Both the position numbers and the translations under genes were made by a program. A DNA stretch of 64,000 bases from Auricularia sp. M13 (lineage: Eukaryota > Basidiomycota > Agaricomycetes > Auriculariales > Auriculariaceae): NCBI GenBank assembly GCA_037042915.1, contig CM073195.1, positions 434,001-498,000 of the forward strand. Reading direction: 5' to 3'. This document shows positions 1 to 9,171 of this stretch, piece after piece (the first letter of the stretch is position 1; each line of letters starts with the position of its first letter). Below the pieces are notes generated by a model. It saw only the letters and a list, made by a program, of their open reading frames with translations. It did no database searches and had not been told where the DNA came from.

Positions 1-18
1 TGGCCTTGAGTGGTTTTC

Positions 19-240
19 TGGTTTGCTGCTCCCAGTTTTCTCAGGAATACTCCTGAATTTTTCTACTCCTACTCCCTATGTACATATTCCCACTCCCAAC
101 TCCCACAACTCCCAGAGTCCAATTGACTCTTTTTACCCACTCCTGGGCTTCTCCACCCTGTAAGTCTATCTAAGTCAGTACTCCCAACTCCCCAAAAGTC
201 TACCCAAGTCAGTACTCCCAAGCTCCCAAGAAATGCAGAG
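19..240 (-). repeat. Left terminal inverted array (GGGAGT-rich)
   Basis: This stretch is rich in ACTCCC/GGGAGT words. Read on the minus strand it ends outward with CTGGGAG followed by CAGCAAACCA. The stretch 13150-13324 carries the same kind of array in the opposite orientation and ends outward with CTGGGAG followed by TAGCAAACCA; 19 of the terminal 22 bases match by eye. I read the two as the ends of one mobile element, although a dispersed satellite would look similar. Confidence 0.55.
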
Positions 241-250
241 CTCCCAACTC

Positions 251-1961
251 CTAGAGCTCCTTGAGCACCCGACTTCCAGCATTGGCAACTCCCACTGCAC
301 GAGCCAGGGCCGTTTTGGCGCTGAGACGGGCGTACGGTCTCCGGACAATCTGCACAAAGTCAAGTCCCTTACGGGCCCAGTCATCCGGGGCATAAGTCCC
401 AGCTGCGAGCGCGTGACGCGCAGCAATGTTCTTTTGCGCAATGTGAGATTCGTGCGCAGCAGCGGCGTCGAGCATCGGGAAGTCGGGCGCGGGGAACAGC
501 GGCAAGACGTCCGTTGGCTCGAAGGCCGGCGACGCAAAGCCTGGGAACGGCGCGCAGCTGCGCACTGGATCGTGCGCAGCAGCGGCGTCGAGCACCACAG
601 CCTCGGCGCTCGACTGGTCCATGCGAGCGCGCAACGCGTCGTCCAAGGCCGCGGACCAGCGCGCGGCGGCAGCCTCGGGTTCGCGAGCGAGCGGCATGTG
701 CGCCGTGCCGTTCACGGCGAGCGTCGACTGGGTGGGCGTGGAGACGGCCGGGGCGCGCGCCTGGCTGGCCGTGTCATTCTCCAAGGCGGGCACGAGGTAG
801 GACGAGAAGAGCAGCGATTCGCCGTGCGCAAGCCAGCACACGGCGCCGTGACCTTGCGGTGCCACCTGTGACGGCCGTGAGTTACAGAAACAAGCAGGCG
901 GTTGGCACACTTACAGCGTCGTCGTCCATGGCGGACGTGGTCGACTGCCAGCGCGTGGCGAGCGTCGTGCCGCCGGCGTGGAAGTCTCCTTCCCACTGCC
1001 CGCTCACGACGACGGGCGTGTGGTCGAAGTGCGAGACGGGCAGGACAGGCGAGACGGCGAGCGAGACGCGCGAGACGCGCTGCCCGCTTGACTGGTCGGT
1101 GGGCGCGTGGTCGAAGCGCGAGACGGGCGGAACGGGCGGGACGGCGCGCGTGCGCGAGACGGGCGGGACGAGCGAGACGAGCGAGACGCGCTGCCCGACG
1201 CGCTGCCCGTTTGGCTGGTCGGCGGGCGCGTGGTCGAAGCGCGAGACGGGCGGGACGAGCGAGACGCGCTGCCCGACGCGCTGCCCGTTTGGCTGGTCGG
1301 CGCACGCGTGGCAGAAGGGCGGAACGGGCGGGACGACGTCGGAGTCCACGACCCGCTGCCCGCCCGCGAGGTCGGCGGGCGCTTTGTATAAGGGCGAGCG
1401 CTCGACGAGCGCTGTGTCGCTGTGCATGGCGGGCTCGTGGGAGAGCGAGAACGGCGAAAATGCGGGCAGCGCGCCGTTTCCTATGCCGTCGAAGCGCAAC
1501 GCGGGCTGCCCGGGCCAGCGGACGGCAGATGGCGCGACGTTGGAGCCCGTGTTGCGCTGCATTGTGCCAGAGTCGATGTGCCTGGGCTGGAAGTGCATGC
1601 CGGGCGGGACGGGTTGCGCGGGCCAGCGGTCGCCAGTCGCCGCAGCGGCGAAGTCCGCGACCCGCTGCTCGCTGGCGGGCTCGATGAGCTGGATGGGCGC
1701 GGGCAGGACAGGCGGGAACGGCCAGCCGGCAGCGTACGGCGCCTCGTCGAAGCCCGCAACGGGCTGCGCGCGAGCGGGCTCGATGGGCTCCCCGGGCACG
1801 AGCGGAACAGGGTATGGCGCCGCGTTGAAGTCGCGCTCGAAATGGCCGGGAAGTGCACCATTGTCATGCACAAGCCTATGCTCGTGCATGGCAATGACGG
1901 GCAGATGGTGCCAGTGCAGTGGCATAGTGGGGGTGTCGTTCGGCGGTGTAAACCCAGCCAT
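251..1961 (-). CDS. Low-complexity proline-rich protein, 553 aa, two exons
   Basis: I do not recognise this gene. The model is exon 1 1961-915 and exon 2 865-251, with a 49-nt phase-0 GT-AG intron (GTAAGT to CACAG) that bypasses stops in the exon 1 frame. I chose the ATG at 1961 because the protein becomes compositionally uniform from there; the frame stays open upstream. The protein is hydrophilic and rich in Pro, Ala and Gln. Residues about 210-345 contain at least four degenerate repeats of about 25 residues around FDHAP.DQ..GQRV, which correspond to a DNA minisatellite. No membrane segment or catalytic motif is visible. It is the outermost gene at the left end of the candidate element and points outward. 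It could be a structural or DNA-associated cargo protein, but no function can be assigned. Confidence 0.55.
1021..1345 (-). repeat. Coding minisatellite in the 553-aa gene
   Basis: About four imperfect copies of a 65-80 bp unit sit inside exon 1. Each unit contains GAGACGGGCGG/GCGAGACG words and encodes the FDHAP...QRV module. Shorter GAGACG sub-repeats inside the unit suggest growth by slippage. Confidence 0.6.
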
Positions 1962-2448
1962 AGTGTCGAGAGCAGGTAGACGGGGTCTCGCGCGACTCCG
2001 TCCAAAATTCCGAAGCCCGAGCAAAGCGCCGGGCTCGTAGGTCAAGGAAAATGTAGATCGGCGACGTTCGTGGTCTATATTATATTGGTAGCTTAACACT
2101 GATAGCTTCGTACGAAGATTCGGATTAATGCGCGAAAAATGACGCTGGCCGTACATTTGCAGGCGCCGAGTACGAGACGTCGCGCCTGGTCTGTCGCAAC
2201 GCCCTCGATATATTACGGCTGGCCCGTTCTTGTTCATTGTAAATGGCGCTGTGCGATGCTTATCTACACCAGTGCGACACATGGTTATCATGACGTTTAC
2301 TGCGAGGTATATTTGCATGAGATATTACACAGAGAATTGGACGATCCCGACGCACCAGTAATGCAAGTCCGTCCCCTTTGGGGTTCAGCACTCGGGATTA
2401 TCAGGATTATCTAAGATCGCCGGATCGACAGGGTCTCAAGCCACGTGA
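1962..2448. other. Intergenic stretch without a supported gene
   Basis: This is an AT-richer gap between the 5' end of the 553-aa gene and the 3' end of the KDZ fragment. I see no convincing ORF, RNA gene or repeat. A promoter for the minus-strand gene presumably lies here, but no clear TATA element is visible. Confidence 0.3.
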
Positions 2449-3384
2449 TTAAGCATCTGCCTCTCGCGATTTCTGCCGCATGCGGTTCCAAATGGCAAGG
2501 AATGTATAGACAAGGACTATACCGTGGCGTTGGCCCATGTAACTGAGCGACTTGCGGATCTTGAGCAGGCTGGAGTTCCCGCATTCGCCGGCGCTCGAGT
2601 TGATGTTCCGATACTTTTCAGACCATTCCAAATACGCGCTGAGGAAACAGGCCGGCGAGCAGCGGGAGTGGTCGTGCTCATGGAAGCCATCGATGACGAA
2701 AAGGGTGTCGCCGAAGTAGATGGGTTCCCGAATCATGCAGTACGGGGACAGGGCGCAGGCGAAGTCGTACACGACGACTTTGGGTGGCCGAACCCAGTGA
2801 GTGTACAGCGCGGAAAAGACGTCGTTCCGCCCCTCGCCTTTCGGGATGCAGTGAAACCCGTAGCAGACGCTGTGCGGGCACCAGATGGCCATCAAGCCGC
2901 CCGTTAGGCCTTTCTTGCCATAGGTCTGATAAAACTTGGAGCATGCCATCTTCCCGCCCGACGCTGTTACCGTCGCGCGATCAGTTGCGCCGTCTCCGGG
3001 AATGTTGGGGTACACCGATCTGTTTCGAATCCGAGGCTGTCCATAGAAGGTGCCAGTCTGAAATGCGTGTTAACTTTGTCACTGTCCGGGATCATTATAA
3101 AAACGAACCTCGCGCCAATTCTCGTGCTCTTCGATCAGGTGTTCATCCGGGTCGTGGTACGAAAGCGACGCGAAGACCGTTTGAGAACGGTCAAGAACGA
3201 ATCCCGCGACGCTTCGAAGTGTAGAGCTGATTTGTGTCGTTGTCTTCACTTCATACCGAGCGACGACGGCGAGTGCGGGAACGAGTGAGAGTAGCGGCAG
3301 GATGCCCTCCGCGTCGCCGTCCTTGGATCTGGATTTGGGACGTACGGACACTGACGCGTGCTCGACGATTCTCCGGGCAGACAA
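2449..3384 (-). pseudogene. KDZ-type transposase, 5'-truncated (294 codons left)
   Basis: This is the C-terminal part of a Kyakuja-Dileera-Zisupton (KDZ) family DNA transposase of the basidiomycete type. The model is exons 3384-3109 and 3057-2449 with a 51-nt phase-0 intron (GTTCGT donor, TTTCAG acceptor). Visible blocks are KFYQTYGKKGLTGGLMAIWC, then VVYDFACAL...YC..REP, then the His-rich FVIDGFHEHDHSRCSPACFL, then NSSAGECGNSSLLKIRKSLS.M, and a final helix FLAIWNRM. These match what I know of KDZ proteins, with acidic residues at YDFAC and GECGN as likely catalytic ligands. A full KDZ transposase is much longer; the 5' part is missing and the reading frame runs into a tandem repeat at 3338. 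It may be a dead remnant or a mis-assembled full gene. Confidence 0.75.
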
Positions 3385-3735
3385 CTGACGCGTTGACTGC
3401 CACTGAGGGGAATGGACACAGAGAAATTATTAATCAGAGAATATGGCTGCTAAGGAGAGTAATGGGCAAGGTTTTATTATTTTAATTTGAGGATGGCGGG
3501 GCGTACGGACACTGACGCGTGCTCGACGTTTCTCCGGGCAGACAACTGACGCGTTGACTGCCACTGAGGGGAATGGACACAGAGAAATTATTAATCAGAG
3601 ATTATGGCTGCTAAGGAAAGCAACGGGCAAGGTTTTATTATTTAATTTGAGGATGGTGGGGCGTACGGACACTGACGCGTGCTCGACGATTCTCCTGGCA
3701 GACAACTGACGCGTTGACTACCACGGGAGGGAATG
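3338..3735. repeat. Tandem 160-bp repeat, about 2.5 copies
   Basis: Units start near 3338, 3498 and 3659 with a period of about 160 bp and very high mutual identity. Each unit holds two palindromic sites, one centred on TGACGC after CGGACAC and one with arms GGCAGACAAC and GTTGACTGCC, followed by an AT-rich tail containing TTTTATTATTT. The first unit overlaps the 5' coding end of the KDZ fragment, so the array appears to have been copied out of transposase coding sequence. Confidence 0.8.
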
Positions 3736-4599
3736 GGCAAAGGTAGAGTATAAAGAAAATGTATGCCTGGCACTAGGGGGTTATACGATGTATTCAGTGG
3801 GGCAGGAGGGACGGCCGAAGAGAGCGCAGACACTGACGCGTGTCCACGCTCACCAACGACCTGAGCTCTGGATGGCAACTGACGCGTTGCCACCGGCGGA
3901 GCGGAGGGAGGGAGGAGGGAAGGGGGAAGGCGGGGTGGCGGGCGAAGGCGGGTGGGTGACGGGGATGTGGGTGTGCGGAGGAGGGGAGGGCGGATGAAAG
4001 ACCAAAGTCCGTTCGAACTCCGACCCAGACTCACCGCCCGCCCGCTGCTGTCGACGCCACGGGTCAGTGTCCGTCCGACAGCACGGCCAGGCCCGCTTAA
4101 CTGCGGGCCTGTGACGAGGCCGCTCACGCGTCAGTGAGCGGCTTCTCGGCGTTCTCCTCATAGGCGAGATGATGGGGACAGGTTCTTCGCTTAGGCGTAC
4201 CTGCACGGCCACCAGCATACACGCTCACGCGCCAGTGAGCGTGGGTGGTCAGAGGAGGGTACATGCGTCAATGTATCCTCCTTGGCGTCCCTCAGAGTGC
4301 TCCTGTACATTTTCTTGTCGTTCCTCGCAGCCATTCCCCCAAGACCCCCAGACGCAGTCGCCCGCTTGCCCAAGGACGCCACCCGCATACACGCTCACGC
4401 GTCAGTGAGCGTGGGCGATTAGAGGAGGGTTTATGCGTCAATATACCCTCCTTGGTGTCCCTGGACATCTTCTTCCCGTTTCTCGCATCCATTCCCCTCG
4501 ACGCTATCGCCGGCTCGCACAAGGACGCCACCCGCATACACGCTCACGCGTCAGTGAGCGTGGGCAGTCAAAGGAGGGTATATGCGTCAATATACCCTC
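3341..4599. promoter_or_regulatory. Palindrome cluster 1 with fixed hexamer centre
   Basis: At least ten inverted repeats occur here, each with a six-base centre GCGTCA (or complement TGACGC; one GCGCCA). Examples: arms GGCAGACAAC/GTTGACTGCC at 3376-3401 and 3537-3562 (one mismatch); GAGCGCAGACAC/GTGTCCACGCTC at 3822-3851 (two mismatches); TGGCAAC/GTTGCCA at 3873-3892; GCCGCTCAC/GTGAGCGGC at 4119-4142; CACGCTCAC/GTGAGCGTG at 4220-4243, 4390-4413 and 4539-4562; AGGAGGGTTTAT/ATATACCCTCCT at 4423-4452 (one mismatch); GAGGGTATAT/ATATACCCTC at 4574-4599. The arms change between sites while pairing is kept. The cluster ends about 220 bp before the 330-aa gene. It could be binding sites, DNA cruciforms or RNA hairpins. 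Confidence 0.85.
4088..4111. other. Perfect hairpin with TTAACT centre
   Basis: A perfect 9-bp inverted repeat (arms CAGGCCCGC and GCGGGCCTG) flanks the hexamer TTAACT, eight bases before one of the GCGTCA-centred palindromes. It has the same geometry (six-base centre) but a different centre. Confidence 0.7.
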
Positions 4600-4660
4600 A
4601 TTGGCGTCCCTGGACATCTCATTCCCGTTCCTCGCATCCATTCCCCCCGACAAAATCAGT
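4201..4660. repeat. Tandem repeat of about 150-170 bp, three copies
   Basis: Units begin near 4211, 4380 and 4530. Each carries, in order, the ACGCTCAC/GTGAGCGT palindrome, a second palindrome built on GGAGGGT.. and ..ACCCTCC, then a C/T-rich tail with TTCCTCGCA and CATTCCCCC. The array lies just upstream of the 330-aa gene, so it may act as a repeated upstream element. Confidence 0.8.
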
Positions 4661-4816
4661 GTTGCGCCCACAGTCAGAAGATATGCTCGAGCATTGGAAG
4701 ATCCCTTCCCTGAAGAGCATCAGGTGCTATTTCGTGGGACCGCGCAGCGACGTACTTAAACGTCTGGGTCTCGCAGTTACAGACTTGACATTACCCCGCT
4801 CTTTAATCCTCTTTCC

Positions 4817-5809
4817 ATGCCCCCCAAGCTTCCCCTCTACTCTCTACCGGACAAACCGACCCGCCCCAACGGCGAGTGGCAGTTTTATTGTCAGATGGTG
4901 GTGCGTATTATCCGCCGCGCTTTTCTTATGTTGCGCGAGACTAAAGTCAACCAGACTGGCGAGACGATCATCGTGAACACGCCGCTTTTCAACCGGTGGT
5001 TGAGCTACGACGAGCTGCCGCCCACCGTGCTCTCTCTCCTGAACGACTGGGAGAAAAACTTGTTCGTCGAGGTGTTGCAGGTGCACCCAAGTTACGGTGA
5101 GGATATTCCTCGCTATGCGCACCTGAAGGAAGGCGACGATATGGACATGGGCCGGGATGGCCATGACTGTGACGGCATGTCCATCGTCGTACAGCTCCGG
5201 CTTGTGCGCAGGCCGTACAGCGGATCCGAGCTGCCAGATCCTATCCTCCAACCGCGAACCCGAATCCCGGAGATACTACCTGGCGACACCGCCGCCGCCG
5301 CTCCCGCTCTCGCCCACACCGCTGCCGCTGCTGCTCCACGCACCAACCCCGCCGCCGCTGCCACTCCCGCCCGCACCGCTGCTGCTGCCGCTCCACGCAC
5401 CAACCCTGCCGCCACCGGCGCTCCCGCTCACGCGCCCACCGCCACCGCTCCCGCTCCACGCACCAAACGCGCTGTCGCCCCCGCCACCGTGCCGCGAAGC
5501 ACCGCCGCCGCCGCTGCCACCGCTGCCACTCCCCTCGCCAACGCTGGCCTCCGCGGTGGCGCCGCCAGCGGGACGGCAATCATGCAGCGGCCAATGGCTG
5601 GTTCGGCCAGCCGCAATGGCCGCCCCAAACCTAACCCGTTCGCCACCCCGGTGCCCGTTCCCGGCCCGTCGAAGAGCCGCGACGTCGCCAGTGCCAGGCA
5701 GGCACCCGCGGCACCGTCGAGCAGGGACAAGCGCAAGAGAGACATGCAGGGCGAGGTCGATGAGCAGCAGGAACTCCAGCCGGTGACGAAGAAGTCTCGT
5801 TCGGCGTGA
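4817..5809 (+). CDS. Ala/Pro-rich protein with basic C-terminus, 330 aa
   Basis: I do not recognise this single-exon gene. The ATG at 4817 (MPPKLPLYSLPD) follows a CT-rich stretch and is the first in frame. Residues 1-125 look globular and mixed, with an amphipathic stretch around IIRRAFLMLRE and an aromatic-acidic segment. Residues about 155-260 are an Ala/Pro/Thr-rich low-complexity linker with PRTNPAA and PRTKRAV echoes. The last 35 residues contain two basic clusters, KRKR near 303 and KKSRS near 325, resembling nuclear localisation signals. It lies inside the candidate element between the KDZ fragment and the TET/JBP-like gene, directly after palindrome cluster 1. A nuclear, nucleic-acid-associated role would fit but is inference only. 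Confidence 0.6.
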   Translation: MPPKLPLYSLPDKPTRPNGEWQFYCQMVVRIIRRAFLMLRETKVNQTGETIIVNTPLFNRWLSYDELPPTVLSLLNDWEKNLFVEVLQVHPSYGEDIPRYAHLKEGDDMDMGRDGHDCDGMSIVVQLRLVRRPYSGSELPDPILQPRTRIPEILPGDTAAAAPALAHTAAAAAPRTNPAAAATPARTAAAAAPRTNPAATGAPAHAPTATAPAPRTKRAVAPATVPRSTAAAAATAATPLANAGLRGGAASGTAIMQRPMAGSASRNGRPKPNPFATPVPVPGPSKSRDVASARQAPAAPSSRDKRKRDMQGEVDEQQELQPVTKKSRSA

Positions 5810-5993
5810 ATACCCTTCCCTTACTTTATTTTTATCACTTTGTAATCTCGATGAGCCTGTCCTTGACCCTCTTAACCGCCAATCTTAATGCTTTCATTTG
5901 TTCATGATGAATGAGTGCCCGAAAATTAGTAAGGTGAGATATGAGTGCATATATGCTTGCCAGGGTGAGTTGAATACATTCGCTATTCAGAAA

Positions 5994-7572
5994 CTAATTC
6001 ATGGGTTCATCGCAGTCACCGTTGCCTTCGTCGAAGGGCGGCTTATAGCCCGCCATTTCTTTGTATGTGAAAAGCTTGACCTTCGTTGCACCGACCTCCG
6101 CAAGGACATTCTTGTGCATGAAGTGCGCAATCGCGATGCGCTGACCGCCTGCGAATTGAACAGAGTGCTTCAAGATGCCCCCTCTAATGAACGCAAGTGT
6201 TCCGGGGAGATAGTTAATGTCCGAACCCGCGACACGAAGCGTGCCTTCGCGGTATTTACCCACTGTGAGAATCGGCGTCCATGCGAGCTTCATATCGCGG
6301 CGGTCAGTGTGTTCGCCGGTCTCTCGATTGTAGATGAGACTTCTCCCGTGGAGGAAGGAGGGGTCGGCAGCGGCCAGCGCGGCATACGCGGGGTACATGG
6401 CTTTCAACTTCTCCGAGGCATCGTTGAAGAGGTTGTACTGCTCGGGGTCGATGAGCTGGAACATGTCCATGAGTCGCATGGTCACGAGCCGCAGCTCTCG
6501 AAGCAACGCGAGCCCCGCGTTGAGGTTGTCTGTTTTCTTGAAGAGATCGCGAGCGGGACCCGCAGGGCCACTGTTCGCCTTCACCCGGTGAGCACACACA
6601 CTCTAGGCTGATCATCTGAGCTCACCGATCGACCGAGGGCCCTCCAGATGGATACCAACTGGAATACGCCGTGCAGTTCGTCTTGATGCTCCTGCCGAGT
6701 ATAGCATTCTTCCGCGTCTCTCGCATTCTGATCTGCGCCAGCGCGAATTTTCACACCGACACTGCGCCCGAAGTCCATGAGACTCTTGAATAGGATGTCC
6801 TGAGTTTATTCCGCACGTGAGTAGGAGTTTCCGCAGCAGCGCGGACGCACATGACTAGCTTTGGATAACCAGTTCGGGAAAACGATGACAGCAGGTACGT
6901 CTTTCTTGTCCACGAGGACAAAAGGCTCATCGCTGACCCTGGCCGTCACAGATTCGAAGGCGGGGTAAGGCTTGCTGTTGCGCTCTTGATTCCTGTCGAC
7001 GAGCGCGGCGAGGTCGAGCTCGGGAACGCGGTCTGTACGGAGGAGTTGGTGAGGGCATGTATTCTCAACAGTACGTACGTATATTCCCGGGCTTCAGCGC
7101 AGTCTCTAGCATCTTCTTATTGAGACGATGCCAGCTTGTAAGCATCTTCGCCTCAAGTTTCTCGGGATTTAGTGCTCTGGATTTCCTTCGTGGCAAGTCA
7201 GAGCAAGTGCGTGAGTGTTCAGGCGATGCTGACTTATGCTTGCGGCCTTTAGCTTTTGTCCCAGTTTCCGCGAGCGGCTCAGCAGCTGATTCGCCAGCCG
7301 CGAGAGTCCCAGCAGCTTGTACCGGAGTCACAGGTTGCTCAGTGACCTGTCCAGCATCGTCGTCCGATAGAGCTTCCTCCGTACCGTCGCGTTGAATGCC
7401 AAAGAGATCTCGCAGTTTTTCCCCACCGCTGAGCTGTGCCTGCTGCACGATTCTCTGGAATAACTCGGCGAAGTCCACCGGGATACTCTCATTCTCGGGA
7501 TATGGTCCTACCGACGAGTTGATGAGTCGCAATGGCCAGAACGATGAGTTGCGCACCTGGAGTGTCGGCCAT
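5994..7572 (-). CDS. TET/JBP-like 2OG-Fe(II) dioxygenase, 461 aa, five exons
   Basis: The model is exons 7572-7557, 7507-7079, 7032-6851, 6799-6626 and 6578-5994. All phases agree, and introns of 46-51 nt remove every internal stop; the last acceptor is AAG rather than CAG, the weakest point. The C-terminal domain shows a 2-oxoglutarate/Fe(II) oxygenase signature: NRETGEHTD (His about 357, Asp 359), WTPILTVGKY, a distal GGILKHSV (His about 405) and QRIAIAHFMHKN (Arg about 414, which would bind 2-oxoglutarate). In fungi, oxygenases of this kind belong to the TET/JBP group, which oxidise 5-methylcytosine, and are known to travel with KDZ transposons (Iyer and colleagues, 2014). The N-terminal half has an acidic/basic linker and a VLVDKKDVPAVIVFPNWL block. 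A KDZ fragment lies 2.6 kb away on the same strand. The activity on DNA is inferred, not shown. Confidence 0.75.
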
Positions 7573-8570
7573 GGGCAGGACGGATGTGCGCGAGATCGGC
7601 TGCGGAAAAAGCACGGCTTATGTGCTCGCTGCGACGTGGGTTATTAGGGAGAGATCGAGGATCGATAAGAGCAACGCCAGCACATCATGTGCGGCGCGTG
7701 TTTTGCGGACCGGTGCAGGCACGGAATCGTTGCCATATCGGGAATGCAGGTCACGTGATGCGTGCAACCCGGCGCGCAGAAGCCGCGAACGCGCGGACTT
7801 TAAACCGCGTGTTCAACTTCTGCTCTGGCCGCATACCCCGGAGCAACCTTCGCCGCTGCGGCTTGAGGGAGCTCTAGGGTCCTAGCATAAGCCAGTGACG
7901 CCGTTGCGGCAGCTCAGGGTGGTCGCGAACGGCAGCCAGAGCAGCGGTTGAATACCCTTTTCGTCGTCGTCGGTGCGAGACGCGTCCGTCGCTCGCGACG
8001 CGTCCGTCCCGCGCCCACGACCGACGGATTGTATGTAAGATATTATTGCGAACATATTGCGGCAAGTATCCGGGCCAGGATCCTCAACGTGCGGTCGCAG
8101 TCGCGTCTCACTGCTCATTGCGTCACCGTCAACAGCGTCACGTGACGTGTCCCGTTCGGGAACGCGAACTCTGGAAATGAAAGCTCAGCCAATGCAGGGC
8201 TCAAGATGACTTAACTAATCTACAAGACCCCTTTGAGAGTTAAATTGAGGGTTTCTCAGTTAAAATAATGCTATCTCAGGCCATGAGGTTGAGTCAGGAG
8301 TGTGAGACAGGAAGGGCGCAGCGGAAATTTCATGAGATATTATTCCAGTGCGCTCATTTAAACTTGTTGTAGTTTTCTCATTTTTTTCGAAATTTTATAA
8401 ATGTATTCTCGGCCTCTGCGTTGAGGAAAGGCCATTCGACAACTTAAACGACCGATTTGGCTGAGCGGAGTTCGAAGTGCCCGAGTCAGCCGCCGGCTGC
8501 CGCCGGGCGCTCTCCAAGCTCTCCTTCGCTGCGTAGACGAGTCAGTCGACGCAGAGTATCGCGCCAGTGG
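7573..8570. other. Intergenic stretch without a supported gene
   Basis: This is the region upstream of the dioxygenase gene and ahead of palindrome cluster 2. Near 7980 there is a short direct repeat of CGACGCGTCCGT. Otherwise I see no ORF with coding character and no RNA gene. Confidence 0.3.
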
Positions 8571-8572
8571 AC

Positions 8573-8914
8573 CGTTCGCGCGTCAGCGAACGTGTAGCTG
8601 GACGCGCTACTGGGAGCTCCTGCACCATCGACCTGGTTCACGCATCAGTGACACCAGCGTCTTTGAGCGTCAGACAATCGCCGCCTGTACTGCGCTGCCT
8701 GCGCACCCCCATTCCGTCTCTCCCTCGCAACTCCACATAAATCAGCGCCACGCTCACGCATCAGTGAACGTGGCTGTTGAGCTTGCCGCGATCAGCGCTC
8801 AAGCGTCCAGTTCGTCCGTGCATCACACAGTCACGCTGCCTGCGCACCCCCAGTCCGTCTGTCCCTCGCAAGTGAACATAAATTAGCACCACGCTCACGC
8901 ATCAGTGAACGTGG
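8573..8914. promoter_or_regulatory. Palindrome cluster 2 with GCGTCA/GCATCA centre
   Basis: Four sites repeat the design of cluster 1. They are CGTTCGC/GCGAACG around GCGTCA at 8573-8592; a shorter TCAC/GTGA site around GCATCA near 8642; GCCACGCTCAC/GTGAACGTGGC around GCATCA at 8747-8774 (one mismatch); and CCACGCTCAC/GTGAACGTGG around GCATCA at 8889-8914 (one mismatch). The last two lie in direct repeats of about 141 bp (8690-8975). The cluster ends about 260 bp upstream of the start codon of the 1229-aa gene, mirroring the position of cluster 1 before the 330-aa gene. Confidence 0.8.
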
Positions 8915-8975
8915 CTGTTGAGCTTGCCGCGATCAGCGCTCAAGCGTCCCGTTCGTTCGTGCATCGCACAGTCAC
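8690..8975. repeat. Two direct repeats of about 141 bp
   Basis: Both copies run from the words GCTGCCTGCGCACCCCC through the palindrome and GTTGAGCTTGCCGCGATCAG to GCACAGTCAC. They are nearly identical apart from small substitutions, for example CTCCACATAA against GTGAACATAA. Confidence 0.8.
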
Positions 8976-9171
8976 CGCCTGTACCGTCCGTCTCTCTCCA
9001 CCCCCTCCCACCACTCAGAATCGTCCCAAGTATCCAGCCTGTCGTATATTAGACGTAGTATAGAAATCATCCACAGATCCACTAGTAGATATTCTCGAAC
9101 TCGTATTTCAGTGAGCCATCTAGACCGAAACCATGTCAATTTTTATTTACAAGTCGCTCAGGCAAACGAAA

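Noticed and set aside
1-240. Telomere or subtelomere repeat from the ACTCCC/GGGAGT words
   Set aside because: The unit is irregular, does not match TTAGGG, and recurs inverted at 13150-13324 inside the window.
514-2040. A 508-codon plus-strand ORF over the 553-aa gene
   Set aside because: It is Arg/Thr/Cys-rich and follows the codon bias of the opposite strand; the minus-strand model has a clean phase-0 intron and a repeat structure at the protein level.
3341-4599. CRISPR repeats or bacterial-type terminators for the palindrome cluster
   Set aside because: The arms vary, there are no regular spacers and no U-tracts, and the context is eukaryotic with spliceosomal introns.
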